Notes under the pieces: generated by a model | Database searches by the model: none | The model's input: the letters and a program-made list of their open reading frames with translations, nothing else | Told to the model about the DNA's origin: nothing | Position numbers and translations under genes: made by a program | Shown here: piece by piece, positions 1 to 8,714 of the stretch | How the letters are laid out: each line of letters opens with the position of its first letter | Position numbering within the stretch: the first letter of the stretch is position 1 | Source: Lentiprolixibacter aurantiacus | GTDB lineage: Bacteria > Bacteroidota > Bacteroidia > Flavobacteriales > Flavobacteriaceae | Reading direction: 5' to 3' | Assembly: GCF_026241225.1 (NCBI RefSeq) | Contig: NZ_JAPFQP010000004.1 | Location: forward strand, 310,001 to 374,000 | Length of the DNA stretch: 64,000 nucleotides

Positions 1-1
1 A

Positions 2-877
2 CTGATATGGGCCCCGGGAAGCGATTATGAAAAAGGGCAGGTCATTATCCGGGAAGAACAACTCTGGGTTGCTCAGCTGGACTTTACTTCAGGCGAGTCT
101 TACAATGCAGGCAACTGGGCTGTATACGACAAACACGATTACGCCGTATTCAATGTTTTTCATACCTGGACCGAGTTTATCAATCGCCTGCTGGGTGCAC
201 TCGCTGGCTTTGCCACACTACTGCTGGCTATAAGTTCATTCGGGTACTGGAAGGAGCAAAAATTTATCACCGGATTGTCTGTTCTGGTGGTATTCGCCAT
301 GGGATTTCAGGCCTGGCTGGGTGCAACTGTGGTCTATTCGGTGCTGGAACCGGTAAAGATTACTGTACACATGGTTATGGCACTGGCTATTGTTGCCCTG
401 CTGCTTTTCCTTATTCATAAAACAGGAAAGCACCGCCATGAGCGAAGAATAGGTAAAAATTTGCGTGGCCTTGTACTGGTTGCCATGGTATTCACTATGG
501 TACAAATTGTACTTGGCACTCAGGTAAGGCAATTGGTTGATGAACAGATTGAATTGCTTGGTGAAACTGCAAAAGACCTCTGGCTGGCAGCACCAACCAT
601 GCCGTTTTATATTCACAGGTCTTTTTCTATCCTGGTTTTACTGCTGAATGCGTACCTGGCTTACCGCATTTTCAGGGACAAACTCGGATTTTCTAAAATT
701 AACTGGGTTTTGGCTTTGCTGCTTGCCGAAGCCATAACCGGAATTATCATGTATTATCTCAACTTTCCATTCAGCAGTCAGCCATTACACCTTTTCCTGG
801 CTACCGTTCTTTTCGGTGTACAGTTCTTTCTTGTACTCGAAGTGTTTATGGCCCGGGGTAAACTAAAAACTTCGTAA
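2..877 (+). CDS. ctaA: COX15/CtaA-type heme A synthase, 3' part
   Basis: The gene is cut by the left edge; 291 residues are visible and the true start lies outside. Heme A synthase oxidises heme O to heme A in the inner membrane for aa3/caa3-type cytochrome oxidase. The fragment shows several hydrophobic segments. The loop before the first complete helix carries the family Glu in WTEFINRLLGALAG, and membrane His residues appear in KITVHMVMA, YIHRSFS and PLHLFLA. The position after the catalytic-loop Glu that is His in the Bacillus-type enzyme reads Asn here (TEFINR). The family call is secure; the details of heme ligation are inferred. Confidence 0.88.
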   Translation: MIWAPGSDYEKGQVIIREEQLWVAQLDFTSGESYNAGNWAVYDKHDYAVFNVFHTWTEFINRLLGALAGFATLLLAISSFGYWKEQKFITGLSVLVVFAMGFQAWLGATVVYSVLEPVKITVHMVMALAIVALLLFLIHKTGKHRHERRIGKNLRGLVLVAMVFTMVQIVLGTQVRQLVDEQIELLGETAKDLWLAAPTMPFYIHRSFSILVLLLNAYLAYRIFRDKLGFSKINWVLALLLAEAITGIIMYYLNFPFSSQPLHLFLATVLFGVQFFLVLEVFMARGKLKTS

Positions 878-882
878 TTTTG
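875..882 (+). promoter_or_regulatory. Bacteroidota -7 element (TAATTTTG)
   Basis: It matches TAnnTTTG exactly, 20 nt ahead of the ATG at 903, and overlaps the stop codon of the preceding gene. No clear -33 TTG is visible. Confidence 0.5.
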
Positions 883-902
883 CATAAGTGAATTGCTGAG
901 CT

Positions 903-1397
903 ATGATATTCAAGATCAGAATAATACTGGATGCAGAGGAGGATATCTTCAGGGACATCGAAATAGAAGGAGACAATACCCTGGAAGACCTACACAATAC
1001 CATTACCCAGTCTTTTGGTTTTCTGGGCAACGAAATGGCCTCCTTTTATACCTGTGATGACCGCTGGAATCAGGAAGACGAGATTCCTTTATTCGACATG
1101 GGCGAGGGAGAAGCTCCTTTGAGGTTGATGAAGGATACGTTCCTGAAGGATATCCTGACTGAGGAAAATCCCAAACTGATCTACGTCTATGACTTCCTGA
1201 GCATGTGGACCTTCTTTGTGGAACTGGCCGATATCACGGCCAAGGAAGACGGCAGGTCTTATCCCAATTTGCTTTTCACCTTTGGAGAACTACCAGATGC
1301 CCCCCCGGAAAAGAAATTTGAATCCGAAAGCGATTTTGATTTTGACAACCCTTTGGAAAGCTACGAAGACCTTGATTTTGACGAAAACTGGAATTAA
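903..1397 (+). CDS. pRiA4b ORF-3-like family protein
   Basis: A 164-residue soluble protein resembling the plasmid pRiA4b ORF-3 (IS1096 TnpR-like) family. Recognisable features are the N-terminal strand pattern IFKIRIILDAEEDIFRDIEI, the LEDLHNTITQSFGF helix and the LIYVYDFLSMWTFFVELA segment. The C-terminal 40 residues are strongly acidic (repeated Asp/Glu/Phe). The biochemical function of the family is unknown. It has its own -7 element and is convergent with the next gene, so it is probably monocistronic. Confidence 0.8.
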   Translation: MIFKIRIILDAEEDIFRDIEIEGDNTLEDLHNTITQSFGFLGNEMASFYTCDDRWNQEDEIPLFDMGEGEAPLRLMKDTFLKDILTEENPKLIYVYDFLSMWTFFVELADITAKEDGRSYPNLLFTFGELPDAPPEKKFESESDFDFDNPLESYEDLDFDENWN

Positions 1398-1417
1398 GCG
1401 ATCCCGGCTTAAGTTTT
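1394..1417. terminator. Weak hairpin between convergent genes
   Basis: TTAAGC (1394-1399) pairs with GCTTAA (1407-1412) around a 7-nt loop and is followed by GTTTT. It sits over the stop codon of the plus-strand gene and just ahead of the stop of the minus-strand gene, so it may serve either direction. The stem is short. Confidence 0.35.
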
Positions 1418-1419
1418 AA

Positions 1420-2517
1420 TTATTGCTTCCCCCTTTTAATACCTAATTTTTTATCAAGGATCTGCTTCATGCTGACGTCCTGGTAGTTTCGCTTCACAAA
1501 ATCCAGTGCCAGATAAAGCAACTGGCCCATGGTCTTGCAATTCTTGAACTTCATGTCGTGGGTAAGGTCATAGATCTGTTTCCCCAGCAATTCAATATTC
1601 TCGGGCAGTGAAATATTGTCTTCCTTGCAAATATTAACCAGTCGGTTAATCCGCTCCCCGGAACTTATAATCCTTTTAGCCACGGCAGAACGCTCTTCTA
1701 TCTTATACTGATCTACAGAATCCGGAAGCAATTTGTTCTGCACCATTTCTACCATGGTGTAATTCTCCTTGAAGAATTGCGGCCGGTATACCTTGAGTTT
1801 ACCTTCATAACTCTGCTGGTCAAAATCAATAGCCCTTATTTTGTAGATCACATGGTCAAAATCGTGCATAGGCACGATAACGTAATTGTAAGACCTCATA
1901 TCGCCCAGCAATCGTATCATGCAGCGTTCATTAAATTTGACGAATTCTTTGGCCAGCTGTGCTTTTTCGGACTCTGTGCAGTCAGGGAGCATTTCCTTGA
2001 TAAAAACATCACCGGGTATGCCTGCAATGTGTTCTTCGATCAGGGTATCTTCGTGTACAAGGAAATTGAGGTGGTAAGGAGATAGTATATGTTCCAGTTC
2101 CAGGCCATAAATCCTGGATGCGTCAGTTTTTTTTACATAGAAATACAGGAAGTTGTCGTTCAGTATATTCCGGACCTTGATTCGAAAAGGCTTTGAATTC
2201 CCGAAGGTACAGTAGTCTACAGCATCAATATTGAGGTACTGAAAAATGCGGTCACTCCCGTCTGAATGCAGGATGGAGTAAACACTTTTAAGGCTCTGAT
2301 CGATCTCCTGACGCTCGGCATCTGAATAATAGACCCTTACCCAGAGGGTATCCTCTCCATTGTCATCATACACTACCACAGAGCCGGCAAAACGCAGCAG
2401 ATCCTCATAAAAGATAGGTATCTCAATGTTCCGGTTGTACTTCTCAAGATAGGCATCCAGCTTCTCGCTCACCGGGTAGGCCGGTTTCTTCTTCGACATC
2501 AATCGTTCCTGCGCCAT
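1420..2517 (-). CDS. Conserved protein of unknown function, possibly kinase-like
   Basis: About 365 residues from the ATG at 2517 (MAQERLMSKKK); another ATG lies at 2499. Reading further upstream to 2580 would leave only 17 bases to the divergent gene, so the inner starts are preferred. There is no signal peptide or membrane segment. I do not recognise a named family with certainty. The middle part has GDMRSYNYVIVP followed about 10 residues later by KIRAIDFDQQ. This order resembles the catalytic-loop Asn and the metal-binding Asp of small-molecule kinase folds (CotH, HipA and aminoglycoside-kinase types). The kinase idea is inference from spacing only. Confidence 0.6.
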   Translation of the reverse strand: MAQERLMSKKKPAYPVSEKLDAYLEKYNRNIEIPIFYEDLLRFAGSVVVYDDNGEDTLWVRVYYSDAERQEIDQSLKSVYSILHSDGSDRIFQYLNIDAVDYCTFGNSKPFRIKVRNILNDNFLYFYVKKTDASRIYGLELEHILSPYHLNFLVHEDTLIEEHIAGIPGDVFIKEMLPDCTESEKAQLAKEFVKFNERCMIRLLGDMRSYNYVIVPMHDFDHVIYKIRAIDFDQQSYEGKLKVYRPQFFKENYTMVEMVQNKLLPDSVDQYKIEERSAVAKRIISSGERINRLVNICKEDNISLPENIELLGKQIYDLTHDMKFKNCKTMGQLLYLALDFVKRNYQDVSMKQILDKKLGIKRGKQ

Positions 2518-2597
2518 AAAATGCTTTACTTTGATTTTCTTGTAACAAATTAGTAATTTCTTCGTCAAGTTACTATACAACCAATACAGATTTCCCT

Positions 2598-3500
2598 TTG
2601 GAAACCATTTTATCAGTCAACCAACTCACCAAGAAATTCGGCTATCTAACAGCTGTCAAGGACCTTTCCTTTACTATTGAAAAAGGGAATGTTTATGGAA
2701 TCCTGGGTCCCAACGGCAGTGGTAAATCAACCACGCTGGGCATTGTGCTGAACGTAGTGAACAGAACCAGTGGATCCTTTACCTGGTTCAATGGCAATAC
2801 CTCAACCCATGAAGCCTTAAAGCGGGTTGGCGCCATAATCGAACGTCCGAACTTTTATCCGTATATGTCGGCCATCCAGAACCTGAAACTGGTCTGCAAG
2901 ATCAAGGATGTATCTGAAGACAAGATTCAGGAAAAACTTGAACTGGTGGGCTTATGGGAAAGGCGCCAGAGCAAATTCAAGACTTATTCCCTGGGGATGA
3001 AGCAGCGGCTGGCCATTGCTTCAGCCCTGCTAAACGATCCTGAGATCCTGATCCTTGACGAGCCTACAAATGGCCTGGATCCACAGGGCATCCATCAGAT
3101 TCGTGAGATAATAAAACGGATAGCCTCACAGGGTACCACTATTTTACTGGCTTCTCACCTCCTCGACGAGGTAGAAAAGGTCTGCACCCATGTGGTTATC
3201 CTCAGGAAAGGGGAAAAGTTATACTCAGGCAAGGTTGATGGCATGATGGCCAGTCATGGTTTCTTTGAATTGAAAGCCGACAACAATGAAATATTGAAGG
3301 GGCTTTTGAAAGAGCATAATGGGTTTTCTGAAGTCAAGGAAGAATCAGGCCTCATAATCGCATTTCCAAAGGAGGAGATGAGTGCAAAGGATCTGAACAA
3401 GTTCCTGTATGAAAAAGGCCTTGTCCTATCCCACCTGCAGAAAAAGAAAGAAAGTCTTGAAGAACAGTTCCTGACAATAACCGAAAGACAAACGGTTTAA
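2598..3500 (+). CDS. ABC transporter ATP-binding protein
   Basis: A 300-residue ATPase with Walker A GPNGSGKST (37-45), signature SLGMKQRL (131-138) and Walker B LILDEP (151-156), followed by an H-loop in LASHLLDEVEKV. The C-terminal extension is typical of bacitracin/lantibiotic-type exporter ATPases. No ATG lies upstream in frame, so the start is TTG at 2598. The permease gene follows 12 bases later, so the two form a transport unit. The substrate cannot be told from sequence. Confidence 0.93.
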   Translation: METILSVNQLTKKFGYLTAVKDLSFTIEKGNVYGILGPNGSGKSTTLGIVLNVVNRTSGSFTWFNGNTSTHEALKRVGAIIERPNFYPYMSAIQNLKLVCKIKDVSEDKIQEKLELVGLWERRQSKFKTYSLGMKQRLAIASALLNDPEILILDEPTNGLDPQGIHQIREIIKRIASQGTTILLASHLLDEVEKVCTHVVILRKGEKLYSGKVDGMMASHGFFELKADNNEILKGLLKEHNGFSEVKEESGLIIAFPKEEMSAKDLNKFLYEKGLVLSHLQKKKESLEEQFLTITERQTV

Positions 3501-3512
3501 ACCCACACCATC

Positions 3513-4346
3513 ATGAAGCGCCTTCTCCATATAGAATTCATCAAACTCTGGAACAACCGTTCGAGCAGGATCCTGATAATATCATATTTTGTTCTGCTTA
3601 CTTCTATAGCACTAATTGCCGCTATCAAATTTGACATAGGTCCTGTAAAGTTCCACCTGGCCGATCAGGGGATCTTTAATTTTCCCTATATCTGGCATTT
3701 CAATACGTTCGTAACAGCATTTTTCAAGTTGTTCCTGGCCATTGTCATTGTTTCCATGATGGCTAATGAATACAGTAACAAGACTATCAAGCAAAACCTG
3801 ATAGACGGGCTTTCCAAGAAGGAGTTTATCATGTCCAAGTTCCTGACCGTGGTATCATTCGCTTTCATATCTACATTGTTTGTGTTCGTGGTGTCCATGA
3901 TCCTGGGACTTATCTACTCTGACTACGATGAGTTTTCCATTATCTTTTCCGATCTGGAATTCCTGCTGGCCTTTTTTATCAAGTTAGTAGGGTTCTTTTC
4001 ATTCTGTCTTTTCCTTGGAATACTGGTCAAGCGTTCGGCTTTTGCCCTGGGCTTTCTCGTTCTCTGGCAGGTGTTTGAAGGTTTTAGTCGCGGAATGATG
4101 CGTTGGAAACTCTTTGACGCGGAAACAACGGACGCAGTGATGGGCTTTTTTCCGCTAAATTCTATGTACAACCTGATCAAAGAGCCCTTCTCCCGCCTAA
4201 GTGCCGTACAGACGGTGGCCAATCAAATCGGGGAGGAAATTCCCCTCGACTACCAGGTACATGGATACGAAATGCTCATAGTTCTGGGTTGGACCTCCAT
4301 TTTTATCTATTTGTCGTACGCTTTACTTAAAAAGAGGGATTTATAA
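3513..4346 (+). CDS. ABC-2 type transporter permease
   Basis: A 277-residue integral membrane protein with about six hydrophobic segments. The N-terminus (MKRLLHIEFIKLWNNRSSR) is the usual positively charged lead into helix 1 of ABC-2 permeases, and the MANEYSNKTIKQNLIDGLSK loop between helices 2 and 3 is characteristic. It is the membrane partner of the ATPase immediately upstream, and the pair probably exports a lipid, peptide or drug. A 215-base gap follows before uvrB, with no gene visible apart from the uvrB promoter. Confidence 0.9.
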   Translation: MKRLLHIEFIKLWNNRSSRILIISYFVLLTSIALIAAIKFDIGPVKFHLADQGIFNFPYIWHFNTFVTAFFKLFLAIVIVSMMANEYSNKTIKQNLIDGLSKKEFIMSKFLTVVSFAFISTLFVFVVSMILGLIYSDYDEFSIIFSDLEFLLAFFIKLVGFFSFCLFLGILVKRSAFALGFLVLWQVFEGFSRGMMRWKLFDAETTDAVMGFFPLNSMYNLIKEPFSRLSAVQTVANQIGEEIPLDYQVHGYEMLIVLGWTSIFIYLSYALLKKRDL

Positions 4347-4526
4347 TATAGTGAAGTGTATTCAAAAGTACCGTAAAGATATAATGCCAGCCGCCCGGGT
4401 TACTTAACTCAACGGATCTGCATATAAGAGCCTTAATCTATTTACTGGTTCCTGGCCACTACGTTGGATGATGAACAACTTAAGGGTCACTTTTCCCTGA
4501 AAAGGTAACTAAAGCAATAGCTTTCG

Positions 4527-4534
4527 TATTTTTG
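4527..4534 (+). promoter_or_regulatory. Bacteroidota -7 element (TATTTTTG) of uvrB
   Basis: An exact TAnnTTTG match 27 nt before the TTG start at 4562. The in-frame TTG at 4532 lies inside this element, so it cannot be the translation start. Confidence 0.6.
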
Positions 4535-4561
4535 CACTTACATTATCTAATACCCTGCTTC

Positions 4562-6553
4562 TTGAAATTTAAAGTTGTTTCCGATTTTACCCCCACCGGT
4601 GATCAGCCACAGGCCATAGCAGAACTGGCCGAAGGGATAGAGGCCGGTGTGCCCCATCAAACCCTGCTTGGAGTAACCGGATCCGGGAAGACCTTTACTG
4701 TGGCCAACGTGATCGAAAAGGTTCAGCGACCCACACTCGTACTGGCGCACAACAAGACCCTGGCGGCACAGCTGTACTCGGAGTTCAAACAGTTTTTTCC
4801 CGACAATGCGGTTGAGTATTTTGTATCCTACTACGATTATTACCAGCCTGAAGCCTACATACCCACTACGGGACTGTATATTGAAAAGGACCTCTCCATC
4901 AATGAGGATATCGAAAAGTTGAGACTAAGTACAACCTCCAGCCTTTTATCTGGGAGGAGGGATGTCCTGGTGGTTGCCTCGGTTTCCTGTCTATACGGCA
5001 TCGGGAACCCGGTGGAGTTCCAGAAGAATGTAATACGCATTAAACGCGACCAGGTAATCTCCAGGACTAAATTCCTTCACGACCTGGTACAAGGTTTGTA
5101 TTCCAGGACCACTGCCGATTTTCGCAATGGGAACTTCCGGGTAAAAGGAGATGTGGTGGACGTATTTCCCAGTTATGCGGATTACGCTTTCCGTATCCAC
5201 TTTTTCGGGGATGAGATCGAAGAAATTGAGGCCTTTGACCCCTATAAAAATGGGAAACTGGAATCATTCGATCAGATTACCATCTACCCGGCAAATATGT
5301 TCGTAACCTCACAGGACGTTCTGCAGAATGCTATACATGAGATACAGGATGACCTGGTACATCAGGTTGACTATTTCAAAGAGATCGGGAAACCACTGGA
5401 AGCCAAACGCCTGGAAGAGCGGACCAACTTTGACCTGGAAATGATACGGGAGCTGGGGTATTGTTCAGGAATAGAAAACTATTCCAGATACCTTGATGGA
5501 CGGGAACCCGGAACACGGCCCTTCTGCTTATTGGATTACTTCCCGGATGATTACCTCATGGTGGTTGATGAAAGTCATGTTACGATCCCGCAGGTACACG
5601 CCATGTACGGCGGAGATCGATCCAGGAAGGAAAATCTGGTGGAATACGGCTTCCGACTACCGGCCGCCCTGGATAACCGCCCTTTAAAATTTGAGGAGTT
5701 TGAAGCGCTTCAAAATCAGGTGATTTATGTAAGCGCTACACCGGCCGATTATGAATTACAGCTCAGTCAGGGTGTCTATGTGGAGCAGGTAATCCGGCCC
5801 ACCGGACTTCTGGATCCTCAAATAGAGGTTCGACCCAGTAAAAATCAGATAGACGACCTGGTGGAAGAAATCCAAAAACGCGTGGAACTGGATGAACGGA
5901 CTCTGGTGACTACGCTCACTAAGAGGATGGCCGAAGAACTGGCCAAATACCTGACACGCATACAGGTACGGTGTCGTTATATCCACAGCGACGTGGACAC
6001 TCTGGAACGGGTTGAGATTATGCAGGACCTGAGGAAAGGAATTTTTGACGTGCTCATTGGTGTTAACCTTTTGCGGGAAGGTCTGGACCTGCCCGAAGTT
6101 TCACTGGTGGCCATACTGGATGCTGACAAAGAAGGATTCCTCAGGAGCAACCGCTCCCTGACCCAAACCGTGGGAAGGGCTGCGCGCCACCTGAACGGCA
6201 AGGCCATTATGTATGCGGATACCATTACCGACAGTATGCAGAAAACCATAGATGAAACCAATTATCGCAGGGAGAAACAGCTGGCCTATAACGCAGAGAA
6301 CAATATCGTCCCCAAAGCCCTGAATAAAAGCTTAGACAATGTCCTGGCGAAAAATTCAGTATCAACCTATCATTATGAAAAGGAAGCCATAAGAGCCGCA
6401 GAACCGGATCTTGCCTACCTCACCCCTGAACAAAAGGAGAAACTGATACGCAGCAAGCGCAAGGAAATGGAAAAAGCCGCCAAAGAACTGGATTTTATGC
6501 TGGCAGCCAAATTACGGGATGAGATCAAGACCCTTCAGGAACAGGAAGGATAA
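4562..6553 (+). CDS. uvrB: Excinuclease ABC subunit B
   Basis: A 663-residue DNA damage-recognition helicase of nucleotide excision repair. It receives DNA from UvrA and recruits UvrC. It contains the N-terminal SDFTPTGDQPQAI motif, Walker A GVTGSGKT (37-44), the YYDYYQPEAYIP beta-hairpin, DESHVT, the VIYVSATPADYEL region, helicase motifs GVNLLREGLDLPEV and QTVGRAARH, and a C-terminal UVR helix pair that binds UvrC. The TTG at 4562 gives the canonical N-terminus MKFKVVSDF and lies just downstream of a promoter element. It is followed by a terminator and is likely monocistronic. Confidence 0.98.
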   Translation: MKFKVVSDFTPTGDQPQAIAELAEGIEAGVPHQTLLGVTGSGKTFTVANVIEKVQRPTLVLAHNKTLAAQLYSEFKQFFPDNAVEYFVSYYDYYQPEAYIPTTGLYIEKDLSINEDIEKLRLSTTSSLLSGRRDVLVVASVSCLYGIGNPVEFQKNVIRIKRDQVISRTKFLHDLVQGLYSRTTADFRNGNFRVKGDVVDVFPSYADYAFRIHFFGDEIEEIEAFDPYKNGKLESFDQITIYPANMFVTSQDVLQNAIHEIQDDLVHQVDYFKEIGKPLEAKRLEERTNFDLEMIRELGYCSGIENYSRYLDGREPGTRPFCLLDYFPDDYLMVVDESHVTIPQVHAMYGGDRSRKENLVEYGFRLPAALDNRPLKFEEFEALQNQVIYVSATPADYELQLSQGVYVEQVIRPTGLLDPQIEVRPSKNQIDDLVEEIQKRVELDERTLVTTLTKRMAEELAKYLTRIQVRCRYIHSDVDTLERVEIMQDLRKGIFDVLIGVNLLREGLDLPEVSLVAILDADKEGFLRSNRSLTQTVGRAARHLNGKAIMYADTITDSMQKTIDETNYRREKQLAYNAENNIVPKALNKSLDNVLAKNSVSTYHYEKEAIRAAEPDLAYLTPEQKEKLIRSKRKEMEKAAKELDFMLAAKLRDEIKTLQEQEG

Positions 6554-6583
6554 AAAAAGCACCCCGAATACGGGGCGCTTTCC
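6554..6583 (+). terminator. Intrinsic terminator of uvrB
   Basis: AAAGC-A-CCCCG, loop AATA, CGGGG-C-GCTTT, directly after the uvrB stop. An A-run precedes it and a short T stretch follows, so it could act in both directions. Confidence 0.7.
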
Positions 6584-6619
6584 CTAACTAACCAACTAAA
6601 CAAACCAACCATTATGAAG

Positions 6620-6634
6620 GCCCGTTAGGCGGGC
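6620..6634. other. Short GC hairpin between uvrB and hsp20
   Basis: GCCCG (6620-6624) pairs with CGGGC (6630-6634). It is downstream of the hsp20 stop on the minus strand and may help to end that transcript, although no strong T-run follows. Confidence 0.4.
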
Positions 6635-6655
6635 GCTACATAACATCATTATATT

Positions 6656-7084
6656 TTACTTCCCGATCTCTATTAGTCTTTTGGGCTTGGGAAGAGCCTC
6701 CTCTTTCTTGGGAAGCTTAAATTTTAAGATCCCATCTGTATAAGAAGCCTCGATCTTATCCTCAGCTACCGTTTCTGGCAGGGTAAAAGACCTTGTGAAA
6801 GCAGTGTATGAAAACTCCTTACGGGTGTAATTCTCCTCTGCCACTTCATTTTCGGCTTTGGATTCCATAGAAATGGTCATTACATGATCATCCAGTTCTA
6901 CGTTGAAATCTTCCTTTTTCTTACCAGGTATCGCCAATTCCAATTCAAAGCTGTCTTCGTTTTCTTTTATGTTAACAGCGGGATATGAAGTATTGTATCT
7001 TTCCATACCTCCAAACCAGTCAGGCTTAAAGAATTCATCAAATACTGAAGGGAACAATACGTTGTGTCTTTTTACTATACTCAT
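6656..7084 (-). CDS. Hsp20/alpha-crystallin family small heat-shock protein
   Basis: A 142-residue ATP-independent holdase from the ATG at 7084 (MSIVKRHNVLFPSVFDEFF). An upstream in-frame start would add 11 residues not typical of the family. The alpha-crystallin domain covers about residues 35-130, with ELAIPGKKKEDFNVELDDH and the conserved DGILKFKLPKKE strand. The tail has an I-x-I-like ending (RLIEIGK). It probably prevents aggregation of cytoplasmic proteins under heat or oxidative stress. No clear TAnnTTTG element is seen upstream, so it may use another sigma factor. Confidence 0.93.
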   Translation of the reverse strand: MSIVKRHNVLFPSVFDEFFKPDWFGGMERYNTSYPAVNIKENEDSFELELAIPGKKKEDFNVELDDHVMTISMESKAENEVAEENYTRKEFSYTAFTRSFTLPETVAEDKIEASYTDGILKFKLPKKEEALPKPKRLIEIGK

Positions 7085-7224
7085 GACTATTAGTTTTTGG
7101 TTAAACATTGTAATCACTGCTGTATAGGCAAAGGGTGTACCAATAGTAAAACACTGCCTTTTTGTCGGTTTAAGACCTGTTTATAATGTCAATATGTCTT
7201 AAAAAATAGGGGAAAGGCCGTGAA

Positions 7225-7626
7225 TTAGTTGTTATGTGCCTTAAAAATACTGATGAGCACATCTGGGGGAACGATCTTGTTGGGGTACTGATGCATGATG
7301 GCCAGCACCTGTTGTATAGCCCCGGGCGGGACACCCATGTGCAGTCCGAGGTTGTATAATTTCTCGACTTCCCTTTGGTCCTGTTCCTGGTCGACATTCA
7401 TAAGAAGCACCAGGCGGTGGAACTGTACAATACGCTGGCCCTGGGATCCATGGGATGGCTTTTTAACCGGCTGGTCGAAAAGCTCCAGAAAGCGTTTTTC
7501 CTCAATACCCAGATCAGCTGCAATACTCTGTAAAAATCCATATTCGGCAGGCGAAACTACATTGTCTGCTTTGGCAAGGGCTATGAGCTCTGAAACCAGG
7601 CCAAGCTTTTCCTTGTATGTACACAT
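7225..7626 (-). CDS. TerB-like helical protein
   Basis: A 133-residue soluble, helix-rich protein. The pattern LVSELIALAKADNVVSPAEYGFLQSIA resembles the TerB/DjlA N-terminal fold, in which an acidic residue in the helix turn binds metal. Homologues in flavobacteria are often mislabelled as excinuclease subunit B; nothing here resembles UvrB. Function is unknown. It lies upstream of hsp20 on the same strand with a 140-base gap. Confidence 0.65.
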   Translation of the reverse strand: MCTYKEKLGLVSELIALAKADNVVSPAEYGFLQSIAADLGIEEKRFLELFDQPVKKPSHGSQGQRIVQFHRLVLLMNVDQEQDQREVEKLYNLGLHMGVPPGAIQQVLAIMHQYPNKIVPPDVLISIFKAHNN

Positions 7627-7699
7627 GGCGATTGATTTTTTTAACCGGTTACAGATTTATAACTGATTATAGCCCAGGTTTCGTATATTAAAGGGACTT

Positions 7700-7707
7700 T
7701 ATATTTA
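7700..7707 (+). promoter_or_regulatory. Near-consensus -7 element (TATATTTA)
   Basis: Seven of eight positions match TAnnTTTG, 46 nt before the ATG at 7754. Confidence 0.35.
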
Positions 7708-7753
7708 GCATTATTACTATGACAAACCACTTACTTGTGAAATACCGTAGGGC

Positions 7754-8341
7754 ATGCATAAATATCTGGCGATAATTATTTGCTTCTTTTCTGTGTCCCT
7801 TTTATCCGGACAAAATGATCAGGACACTAAGGAGAAACGTGTGGTATCACGAATTGATACAACTAAGAGCCCTGAACTCGTTTTAATCCAGGAATTTATT
7901 GTGAATGTTCCTTTAGATTCTGTTTGGAATGCCTATACTACAAAAGAAGGCTGGGAAAGCTGGGCAGTGGCAATTGCTGAAATAGATCTAAGGGTAAATG
8001 GAACTATTAAGACAAATTACGATAAATCAGGAGAAATTGGGGATGATTCAACAATAACGCTTCATATACGCAATTATGTGCCAAAAAGGCTTTTGACACT
8101 CCAGGCTGAATTGACTGATAACTTTCCTAATTTTATGAAGGAAGATGAAAAAGATCTCTATAACGTTATTCTTTTTGAAAAATTAAATCCTGAAGAAACC
8201 AAGGTCACATCTTATGGGATAGGTTACAAAACCAGTGAAAAGTACCTGTCTTTAATGAAGTTTTTTATTCAGGGAAACGAACTGTCTTATAACAATCTGA
8301 TCTCCTATCTCGAAACTGGTAAACCCTCGATAAAACAATGA
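7754..8341 (+). CDS. Exported SRPBCC (AHSA1-like) domain protein
   Basis: A 195-residue protein with a signal peptide (MHKYLAIIICFFSVSLLSGQ, cleavage after about residue 20), followed by a START/Bet v1-like domain. The segment FIVNVPLDSVWNAYTTKEGWESWA is the usual opening of AHSA1/SRPBCC domains, which enclose a hydrophobic ligand cavity. It is probably periplasmic. Ligand and role are unknown. The next gene follows 37 bases downstream and may be cotranscribed. Confidence 0.75.
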   Translation: MHKYLAIIICFFSVSLLSGQNDQDTKEKRVVSRIDTTKSPELVLIQEFIVNVPLDSVWNAYTTKEGWESWAVAIAEIDLRVNGTIKTNYDKSGEIGDDSTITLHIRNYVPKRLLTLQAELTDNFPNFMKEDEKDLYNVILFEKLNPEETKVTSYGIGYKTSEKYLSLMKFFIQGNELSYNNLISYLETGKPSIKQ

Positions 8342-8378
8342 AGGTTCGTATCTATTATTATCTAACCAAACGTATTTA

Positions 8379-8714
8379 ATGAACAACAACGATGTTTTAA
8401 AAAAGCTAAGGGTAGCTTTAATGCTAAGGGATGACGAAATTGTGGATATCCTCAAAGGGGTAGATTTCAAGATCTCCAAGTCTGAAATAGGAGCTTTTTG
8501 CCGTCGCGAGGGACACCCGAAATACATGGAATGCGGAGATCAGGTGCTTCGGAATTTCCTGAATGGCCTTGTACTTCATTTGCGAGGCACTAAAGAAAAC
8601 CCTAAATATCCGGGTGATGTGCTTAAGTCCGGTTCACAGCAGTCAACCTCCAAATCAGTGCCAACCAAAAAAAGTACCGTTCCTTATCCAAAAAAAGGCA
8701 AAAAAAAATCCTGA
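8379..8714 (+). CDS. DUF1456 family protein with a single repeat
   Basis: A 111-residue protein with one DUF1456 unit (about residues 2-70: NNDVLKKLRVALMLRDDEIV ... ECGDQVLRNFLNGLVLHLRG) and a basic, low-complexity tail rich in Lys, Ser and Pro. The Escherichia YehS protein has two such units; the one here resembles the second unit, so the protein is either a half-length form or truncated. The basic tail suggests nucleic-acid binding, which is inference. The stop codon lies inside the terminator stem. Confidence 0.8.
   Translation: MNNNDVLKKLRVALMLRDDEIVDILKGVDFKISKSEIGAFCRREGHPKYMECGDQVLRNFLNGLVLHLRGTKENPKYPGDVLKSGSQQSTSKSVPTKKSTVPYPKKGKKKS

Noticed and set aside
4532-4561. Longer uvrB start ten codons upstream
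   Set aside because: The TTG at 4532 is inside the TATTTTTG promoter element, and the added residues do not match UvrB N-termini.
7170-7397. Minus-strand frame opposite and within the TerB-like gene region
   Set aside because: It overlaps the TerB-like gene in another frame and has no recognisable protein pattern.
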